DNA of 10,411 nt from Ectocarpus siliculosus (Eukaryota; Sar; Phaeophyceae; Ectocarpales; Ectocarpaceae). The stretch lies in contig FN649755.1 of the NCBI GenBank assembly GCA_000310025.1, positions 2,221,422-2,231,832 on the forward strand. The letters run 5' to 3'. Made by a program: the position numbers and the translations under genes. Positions 1-6,337 of this stretch are shown in pieces. The number at the start of each line of letters is the position of its first letter. Positions within the stretch are counted from its first letter, which is position 1. Below the pieces are notes generated by a model. That model saw only the letters and a list, made by a program, of their open reading frames with translations. It did no database searches and had not been told where the DNA came from.

Positions 1-114
1 TCCCCCCCCCCCCCGGGAATCACGCGCAGCATGCGAGACCACGCACGGAACACCCACCCAGCCGTACGGCAGGCAAAGCTTCTGAGGTACGTGGTCGGGC
101 CGTGGGCGAGGAGG

Positions 115-163
115 AATGCGGCGGCAGCGGCAGCGGCCGCGGCAGCGGCCGCGGCGGCGGCCG
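115..163. repeat. GCN (GCG/GCA/GCC) repeat encoding poly-Ala in one frame on each strand
   Basis: A run of GCG, GCA and GCC triplets with embedded GCGGCCGC sites. On the minus strand, flanking sequence has protein-like stretches (LGQASVLTGVSISSDTVDAF at about 236-177, and FLLAHGPTTYLRSF in another frame beyond the repeat), but they lie in different frames. A real exon with a repeat-length change is possible, but I could not support a gene here. Confidence 0.7.
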
Positions 164-344
164 GCGCGGTTGGCGAAGGCGTCGACGGTGTCGGAGGAGA
201 TCGACACCCCGGTGAGGACGGAGGCCTGGCCCAGTATTTAATTGTGATGCTGCTGCTGCTTTCGCCACTGGGTGGACAGCAGTACCGGAAGTTGGTCCCT
301 CGGCGTGGTTCTGATCGCCGTCTTGGCTCTTGCGCCCCCACCCA

Positions 345-364
345 GACACACACACACACACACC
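345..364. repeat. (AC)n microsatellite
   Basis: About nine CA/AC dinucleotides followed by CCCC. The rest of 170-410 shows no supported gene. Confidence 0.9.
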
Positions 365-410
365 CCTTCTTCCGTCCTGTTGCTGGAGTCCAACTTCGTC
401 ACAGACCCAA

Positions 411-600
411 CTACTAGGAGAGTGTTCTGGTACTACTAGGAGAGTGTTCTTGTACTACTAGGAGAGTGTTTTGGTACTGCTAGGAGAGTGTTCTGGTACT
501 ACTAGGAGAGTGTTCTTGTAGTACTAGGAGAGTGTTCTGGTACTGCTAGGAGAGTGTTCTGGTACTACTAGGAGAGTGTTCTGGTACCACTAGGAGAGTG
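411..600. repeat. 22-bp minisatellite, eight full units and partial ends
   Basis: The unit is AGGAGAGTGTTCTGGTACTACT, with unit starts at 416, 438, 460, 482, 504, 526, 548, 570 and a truncated one at 592. Units differ at one to three positions (C/T at the TTCT, G/T at the TGGT, A/G in the last triplet). The 22-bp period is not a codon multiple, so it is noncoding. Confidence 0.95.
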
Positions 601-948
601 ATAATGCGCCCTCATCTATGTATGTTACATCCACGTCCAAAAGCAAAAGACTGCCCCTTCCGGCGAAACACCCCCTCCCCCCTGAAAACAAAGTATCCCC
701 CGGACACAACACGAAAAGAGGAAAACAAGATAGACATTCGCGAACAACCCCAGGGCAAACTCTCGGTGTGGCAGGGGGAAGCGGAACTAAGATCCAGGTA
801 AACAGAAGCTGCTCGGTAACGGTTCACCTACGGAAAGCGCTGTTACGATGTCCGTTCTCCCGCAACCCCGACATACTCGGGGTACCACCAGAAAGCGTCA
901 GGCGCTCCACCTCTCCCCCCTTTTTCCTCCTCGTGACTGACGTCTGCA
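601..948. other. no supported gene
   Basis: The strongest signal is a donor-like CAG/GTAAAC at 795-803 on the plus strand. None of the upstream plus frames joins the 950 acceptor without an early stop, so it was not built into a model. Confidence 0.5.
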
Positions 949-949
949 G

Positions 950-1617
950 GTGTTAACGCCGGCAAAACCGGCGGCGGCGGCAGCGGCAGCAACAACGTCG
1001 ACCCCAACACCATGAACGGCGGCACCCCCGACGGGACCAAGAACAACCAAAAACACCCCCCACCTCCCAGGAATACGAAACGCACCACCACCAACACCAA
1101 CGCAGTCATCGTCGTCGACCACCACCGCCGGTTCTTCTGCCAGCTCGAAGTCCTCTGCCAGCCACTGCACCTCTTCCTCTGCGACGCTCGCATCGGCAAC
1201 AGCAACAACGGAAGAGTAGGAAGCAGCGGCACGAGAGACCGCTACTCCGACGCCGCCATCGGCTCGGGGACGGTCGTCAACCGAACGGGGGGGGCAGGAG
1301 GAGGGGGCTCCGCGACATCGAAGGCGGGATCGGGGTCGGGGGGTCGGCCGCGAGGCGCGGCAAAGGGAACGACAGGCGGTGGCGGCGGCAGCGGAGGAGG
1401 GCGTGCCGCGTCGGGCAGAGGAAGGGGGTCTGCAGGCGGGCATGGCACGGGGGGGCGGGGCTCCAGGAACGGCGGCCCTCGGGCGCGGTGGTGCGAGGTC
1501 CGACAATTCTTAGAGGTGGGGTCCCCCCCCCCCCTTGCCCCGCTGGCTGTAAATGCTGGAACTGTCTGTGTTCAAGGGCAAGAGAGTCTAAAAACAAAAT
1601 CAGTCCCACGTCTTTGA
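950..1617 (+). other. possible Gly/Asn-rich exon; coding strand unresolved
   Basis: A plus-strand acceptor is plausible at 945-949 (a long CTCTCCCCCCTTTTTCC tract then CTGCAG). The following frame is open to 1617 and starts GVNAGKTGGGGSGSNNVDPN with nearly all third positions C to about 1290, then becomes Gly/Arg/Ser-rich. However, the minus strand is also open across 1506-898 with a protein-like acidic stretch (EEEVQWLAEDFELAEEPAVV at about 1197-1138), and another plus frame is Ser-rich. Low complexity with few stops explains all of these, so I make no gene call. Confidence 0.25.
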
Positions 1618-2340
1618 AATCTTCCTAATAATTTGACTGAAAATATATATATGTAAGTCTTGTTTAATGGTCTCTTCGAACGAACATTCGGGGGTTGTTC
1701 GTTGTTCCTGAGAGGCCAGAAAACGCTGTACGCGAAGCAATTGTGCGTGAGAGTGGAGATTGGTCCTAAATGTGACGTGGTGGCTTGGCAAGAAGACAGA
1801 CATATATATGTGCATCAGGACGTATCGTCCAACGGCGAAAATAATCGGCAAAATTATTCACCACGGGATGAGTTTGCTCGGCGCAGGGCGTGATGAGCTG
1901 TGAACCACTTGCGCGCATGCTTCGAAGGGCAGTATTTCCCGCCACCTCATCGATTTCTCTCTGTCTGTGTTGGCCGTATCCCTTTTGGCACAAGGCAGCT
2001 GGCGGCCACAGAAAATCTCCGCCCAAGCGTTGCCATCGCGTTCGCGCATTTCGCGGTTGTTCCGTTCCGTTGCGGAACTCCACACAATTTTTCCATCCGT
2101 GCATCGTCCCTGTTGAGGATGCCGACAGACGACAAGGGCTAGCCGGAAATTCCTTGGAATAGATGTGACAAACCAACCCTTCGTTAGCTCGGACTCCGCC
2201 TACGCAGCCGCGCGCACCCCTCGTTCTCTTGGGTCTGTGTCACTACTGTGGACGTTACGGGTACGTGTGTACCTGTTTCTTCGTTCAGCTCCGAATCTCG
2301 TAATTGCCCCGCATTCCTTCACCCCCTCATGCACAACGAC
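1618..2340. other. no firmly supported gene; one weak exon candidate
   Basis: An AT-rich patch is at 1626-1652. Around 2191-2260 the plus strand has a TTAG acceptor, the frame SDSAYAAARTPRSLGSVSLL and a donor GTACGT at 2261, with phase 0 compatible with the 2419 exon. Acceptor strength and length are poor, so it is only a candidate. Confidence 0.35.
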
Positions 2341-2352
2341 GACCACGACGAC

Positions 2353-2353
2353 C

Positions 2354-2384
<31 letters not shown>

Positions 2385-2392
2385 CAACAACT
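2353..2392. repeat. (ACC)n(AAC)n microsatellite
   Basis: About five CCA/ACC triplets followed by about eight AAC triplets. Poly-Thr, poly-Asn, poly-Gln or poly-His frames read across it, and none could be tied to an exon. Confidence 0.85.
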
Positions 2393-2418
2393 GACAACGA
2401 CCGAAACATCCGCGGAAG

Positions 2419-4578
2419 GCCCTGTGCCGGGCGGGCGAGGTCGACGACGAGTGCACCGGAGCCGCCTTGGCCGTGCTCGAGCGAGAGGGCCGCTTCTGCG
2501 CTTCTTCATCGTGCCCCGTTTCGGCTCCGGCTCCGGCACCCTCCTCGCACCACGCCGTGATGGTGGCAGCAGCAGCCCCGATATCGGGGGGGGGGGGGAA
2601 GGGAGGGTTTTGGCGGAGCCCCGCCCCCGAGGTTGACGTAAACTTCCGGCGGTTTACGGCTGCGGTTCGGGCGATTCTTCTCTTCGAAGGTACGGACGGA
2701 AAATTTTCATGGAGGCCCATGGAAGAATCCGCGTGGTGTGTGAAGCGCAATCTTTCACGGACCTCAATTACCCTCGCTACAACTAACCAAAGTGTATTAA
2801 CGTTCTTTCATTGGTATGCACCGAAAGGACGCTTGAAAACCTGAACACGTTTGGATCCCCCCCCCCAAGAAAAAGACTATAGTCTTTGGAACAGAAATTC
2901 GACATCATCAATATCTCAGAATGTGTTTTTCCTGACCCTTGCCGAGGTTGCGGGAATCAGCACGGAAGAGCCCCGCCCTGGTCTGCCCTTCCGTGAGACC
3001 TTTGGAATTTTTTCATGTCTTTGTACCACATACCCAAGGGGTGATCACCATGTTTTTCTTCTGCCCCCGCCCCCAAAGCACCCCCTACTTCCCTCCGTTC
3101 AACCGGAACACCAATACTTCTCAACACGATATTTTCCCGCCGGCTTACGATCTAAGTGACGTTCTACCCGCCCCCTGCTCGCCTAAATACGCATGCTAAC
3201 GCACGCCAAACATACTCTTTCCGGCATCTTTGAACAAAATGCCATGGTATGCCGTACTGCTGAAGGCTTCTACCGTGAGGCTCGGCAGGCGTTTGTGGAG
3301 GTGGCGGGAAGGGTGGACGGCACTGTTTCCCTCGACAAGCTTCTGGCCCGCTTGTTCCCGCTAGATCGAAGTGGAACTCGCAGCGGGGCCAGGTCAGTTG
3401 CAAGCAAGCCTGTCTGCCAAGAGTCCCGAAAAGTTTGAGAAAAGGGGGGGACAGACTTGTGCAACAAGGATGGCCTGAAACAACAACATCAAAACAGCAA
3501 CAACATTACCAACACAAGCTAACCCACGACATAATCAAGCACAGGATTCAATACGACATTGATCAGCAGTGCCAGATGCCCACGTGATCATATGCGCACG
3601 CAGTAGCCGCGGGCAAAATGACGAAGAGGGTGGTGATAGCGCAACGGGCTGGCGTGGAGGAGCGGTTCGCGAGACCATACGCTCGAGGCTCGACGTCGGC
3701 AGGAAAGGGGAGACCAAGGTGACCTGATGTCGCTATGTTTGTTGTGATTCGAAAACAGCTCCGTTGAACGGTCTACGGAATTTGCGTGCCGAAAGGGTCC
3801 GATGCCGTTAAACCTCAGTACAGAAACGGTCCCTGTACAAGGCCGCATGGTCCCCGTACAAGGCAGCATTCGTACGTCCTATCACCCCCCGTGAACGGTC
3901 GGCGAACTCGCGTGACACGAATGGATGCAGTATTCAAGCTGTCCCATGCTTTGTGAATAGTACCGTGTGCCCAGCATACGGCCGGCCAGATCCCCTTTGC
4001 GCTGTCTACACGGCCTTGTACAAGGGCCATCACTGCACATACGTAGCGAGTGGGTTCACTATCGGCGAGCGTGCCGGGTTGTCTGTGAAATGAATGGAGG
4101 AGGCAGATTGGTATGCATAGGGCCGGGGGGGTATGGCCCGGAGTCGCTACGTGCGTCGTTTCACTTCTTCTACGGCTTGCCGCTCTCTTTGCATGTTTCC
4201 ATGGAACGGGGAACCAAGGCACGAGCCGATCCCAAGATACCAGGGGCGGATCACATGCATTCCTTGATGGCCTGATACCAATGGCCGTTTGACGGCATCA
4301 TCAGCTGCAAGCACGTGATGACGCATTATTATTGCGGGGAGCGAAAGACGAAGGGGGTAACTAGGGTTAGGACCTTGCAGGGCGCATGACCGGTCGCGGT
4401 CCATTGCCGTTTCTTTCCCATTCATCCCCACCAATGCGTCAAAGCGAAATCGCCTAGCTCAATACCTACTACTGTCTTGGCTTGTACGCACGTGTAAACC
4501 GTTCCGGCTCAAAAAATGCAGGTCCGGCTCAGCACGCTCACGGACTGCGTGCTGTCTTCTTCGTTCCATCCGCTGTAA
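2419..4578 (+). CDS. predicted four-exon gene of unknown function, 5' incomplete
   Basis: The model joins about 2419-2689, 3266-3392, 3604-3718 and 4522-4578. Junction phases agree throughout (1, 2 and 0 trailing bases), and the last exon ends in TAA. The protein has a Cys/Ala/Pro-rich start (GEVDDECTGAALAVLEREG), a Gly run encoded by 13 G, then VNFRRFTAAVRAILLFEG and FYREARQAFVEVAGRVDG-TVSLDKLLARLFPL. The last part resembles a helix-loop-helix, faintly EF-hand-like but without the acidic residues needed to bind calcium. A polar segment and a short tail follow (VRLSTLTDCVLSSSFHPL). Codons favour C/G at third positions. Donors are GTACGG, GTCAGT and GTGACC. The acceptors have weaker pyrimidine tracts than those of uL24, which is the main reason for caution. 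The start is not identified; a possible earlier exon is 2191-2260. I do not recognise the family. Confidence 0.4.
3266..3392 (+). CDS. best-supported exon of the unknown plus-strand gene
   Basis: The exon encodes FYREARQAFVEVAGRVDG, then TVSLDKLLARLFPLDRSG, and ends at CAG followed by the strong donor GTCAGT (3393-3398). The acceptor is CTGAAG at 3260-3265. Third positions are mostly C or G, and the frame has the amphipathic pattern expected of protein. Confidence 0.5.
3604..3718 (+). CDS. exon of the unknown plus-strand gene, polar segment
   Basis: One base completes a Ser codon from the preceding exon. Then 38 codons encode SRGQNDEEGGDSATGWRGG followed by AVRETIRSRLDVGRKGETK. The acceptor is CACGCAG ending at 3603, and the donor is GTGACC at 3719-3724. 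Phase agreement with the exon at 3266-3392 is the main support. Confidence 0.4.
3828..3869. repeat. 21-bp direct repeat with TGTACAAGG core, plus an inverted copy
   Basis: GGTCCCTGTACAAGGCCGC (3828-3846) is followed 21 bp later by GGTCCCCGTACAAGGCAGC (3849-3867). An inverted relative lies near 4011-4029 (CGGCCTTGTACAAGGGCC). The pair could fold into a stem enclosing about 140 nt. It lies in the proposed third intron of the plus-strand gene. Confidence 0.6.
4522..4578 (+). CDS. possible terminal exon of the unknown plus-strand gene
   Basis: Eighteen codons (VRLSTLTDCVLSSSFHPL) and TAA follow an ATGCAG acceptor at 4516-4521. Phase 0 matches the exon ending at 3718. The frame is short, so chance cannot be excluded. 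Confidence 0.35.
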   Translation, partial: VRLSTLTDCVLSSSFHPL

Positions 4579-5314
4579 ACAGCACCACCCATTCACCGGT
4601 GGTGGATGATCGCCATCCAGAGACTTCCGGAACGAGAGGAGCAAACGTTCTGGAAACAAATGTTCACAAGACATCTTGAGGCTCAAATAAACGTGAAGTG
4701 AAAGCTACATTGTTCGTGTAGTACAAGGTTTTAAAATTCGGCTTGGCAACCCTTCATCGCACCAAACAGGATAAGGTTGTCTGGTGGTGTCGCGTTCCTC
4801 GGCTGGCGCGATCGGCGCAGACCACTCGCAGACCCTTGGCAGGGGACCGTGTACACAGGTAGACGGAGAGCATGGGCAACGACACCGACGCTGGATCAAA
4901 ACGACAGGTTACCGTTTGCCAGTGGATATCTCCTGGTGTGACACGCGGAGCGAGCCGGGATATGCTTCGAGGCGGTCGCAATCACGTTTTCGATTGGGAA
5001 TCTCGACGGCGCCGACACAATAAATCAACCGTGGTTGGCCGCAGGCACACAAGCGCTAATTGCTGCTTCTTGCTTTCCGACACAGACAGCCGGTTAACAC
5101 GCCGCGCGTGTCATCTGTCATCGTCAAAAGAGAATTTGCTGTGTGGGTCGCTTACTTCCCCGTTTGACTCGCCACCGGAAACCCGCAAAAACAAAACTAT
5201 CACCAATCACGTGCTCACCTACAGCAGAGAGAGGCAACTCAACCCCCTCCTGTACCTCTGTCACGGACAGCCTTGTCGTGAAGCAGCGGTTCACTCTCAC
5301 TCGCCGCAATCAAC
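4579..5314. other. flank between the two convergent gene models; no supported gene
   Basis: A 205-codon plus frame (4872-5489) begins here but runs into the foldback arms, lacks the C/G third-position bias of the uL24 exons, and shows no family motif. I see no tRNA or structured RNA. Confidence 0.5.
4686..4691 (+). promoter_or_regulatory. AATAAA polyadenylation-like hexamer
   Basis: AATAAA lies 108 nt after the proposed stop at 4576-4578 on the same strand, a plausible 3' UTR distance. A second AATAAA is near 5022. The hexamer is common by chance and brown algae do not rely on it strictly. Confidence 0.3.
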
Positions 5315-5543
5315 ACCGTACGGTTGCGAGTCAGCGCACAGGGGTGCGATCGATTTTCAAAGCGTAATTTCTCCACAACCAGGATGGTGCGAGCGCCAAC
5401 CGATGACTTCCAGGAAAGCTCTCGATGAGATTCTTCCAAAATCGCCCTGTTGGACAGCAGTGGTATTCTATCCTCCTGGTTGTGGATAACATACGGTTTG
5501 AAAATACCTCGCACCCCTGTGCGCTGACTCGCAACCTTACGGT
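5315..5543. mobile_element. foldback (MITE-like) element, copy 1, intergenic
   Basis: Left arm 5315-5385 is the reverse complement of right arm 5474-5543, with about 60 of 69 aligned positions identical and no gaps. Shared blocks include TCCTGGTTGTGGA, GTTTGAAAAT-like sequence, and the 25-bp region 5509-5533 around CACCCCTGTGCGCTGACTCG. Its span equals that of the 8688-8916 copy (229 bp). TTTGAAAAT is at 5497-5505 here and 8868-8876 there, in the same place relative to the end. No coding capacity or clear target-site duplication was seen. Confidence 0.7.
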
Positions 5544-5949
5544 ATACCTACGCCCAGAAAATGAGGTTGTCCCTCCTTGGCCCCCCGCCGCCGCCGCCGC
5601 CGCCGTGCCCCAACCCGTAACACGCCAGAAAGCAGTGCCAAGCAAACCGCACGAAATGCAGCAGGCACGCCGGGTAATCCGGAAATAGAAGGTCGCCCCA
5701 ACCCCCGCACACCCACCCCGTGGAGTGACGGTTATACCGGGAAAAAAACTGCAAGAATGAAAGGTTCCCCCGGTATTGAGAAAACGAACTGGTACGGTAT
5801 TACCGTCCCCCCGGCCGCGCTTCCCTCTCCTCCAGCCGCAATGCCGCCGTAGGTACCCATGTAGCAGAGGGTCCCACGCAAGGGATAAAAAGAGCAGCTG
5901 ATGAGACGACTGGCACCAAAGGGCGGCCAAGAACAAAACCATTTTCATT
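5544..5949. other. 3' flank with a (CCG)n run; no supported gene
   Basis: A GCC/CCG run occupies 5582-5606. A minus frame across 5966-5331 begins with a hydrophobic stretch but passes through the whole foldback element, so it is probably fortuitous. Confidence 0.5.
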
Positions 5950-6219
5950 CCTCTGACAAAACACACGCCGTTCAGCAGCCAACGCGAAACACAAAATTAA
6001 CCGCAGTGTCATTAGAACTAGTGCGAGAACAGCATGTTTGCTGATGGCGAAAACACCCCATTCAGCAGAACCCCCTGAAAATCAACCGCCGGCCGCACCA
6101 TTTCAACGAGACGCAAGAGACCGCGAGCTGCTCATGGGGAAATCACCCCATCCAGCAAAAAAAAAAAAACAATCGCCGGCCGCACCATTGCAACAAGAAG
6201 CAAGAGACCGCAAGCTAAG
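5950..6219. repeat. about 90-bp tandem duplication (two clear copies and one faint)
   Basis: Copies at about 6044-6133 and 6134-6219 share ATGGsGAAAwCACCCCATyCAGCA near the start and CGCCGGCCGCACCATT and CAAGAGACCGC near the end. The offset is 90 bp. A weaker third copy starts near 5950 (AAAACACACGCCGTTCAGCAG). In the plus frame the two clear copies read as repeats beginning MAKTPHSAEPPE and MGKSPHPAKKKK, but the frame runs antisense through a real uL24 exon, so coding is doubtful. It lies just downstream of the uL24 stop and may be its 3' UTR. Confidence 0.75.
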
Positions 6220-6223
6220 CTGC

Positions 6224-6337
6224 TCAGGTGGGGTTCTCGTAGCCGTTTTCGTCCAGACCTCGGAAGGTAATCTCCTCCACGTCTTCCTTCACCGTGTCCT
6301 TGGGACCCGTCAGGTTGCTCCTGGGTTTCCGCCGAAC
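6224..6337 (-). CDS. MRPL24: uL24m terminal exon with GPKDT motif and stop
   Basis: Thirty-seven codons begin VRRKPRSNLTGPKDT and end DENGYENPT, followed by TGA at 6226-6224. Phase 0 matches the RPEILT exon. The acceptor GTAG (6341-6338) sits directly behind 13 uninterrupted C residues on the coding strand. The RPEIL-x-x-R-x-x-PR-x-x-x-x-GPKDT arrangement across the junction is the mitochondrial-type L24 C-terminus, which is why this exon is assigned to the same gene despite a 1.3-kb intron. Confidence 0.9.
   Translation of the reverse strand, partial: VRRKPRSNLTGPKDTVKEDVEEITFRGLDENGYENPT

Noticed and set aside
598-797. Exon ending at the strong CAG/GTAAAC donor
   Set aside because: Joined to the acceptor at 949, every upstream frame hits a stop or mismatched phase, and the upstream sequence overlaps the minisatellite edge.
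2425-2500. Pentatricopeptide-like motif (ALCRAGEVDDEC, then ALAVLEREG)
   Set aside because: Only one imperfect copy with extra residues between the helices; no tandem array of 35-residue units is present.
4364-4374. Telomere-like TAGGGTTAGG
   Set aside because: A single occurrence with no tandem array.
4872-5489. 205-codon plus frame
   Set aside because: Composition is polar and irregular without C/G third-position bias, and its end lies in the foldback element.
5331-5966. 211-codon minus frame with a signal-peptide-like start
   Set aside because: It crosses both arms of the foldback element and a (CCG)n run, and has no coherent domain or codon bias.
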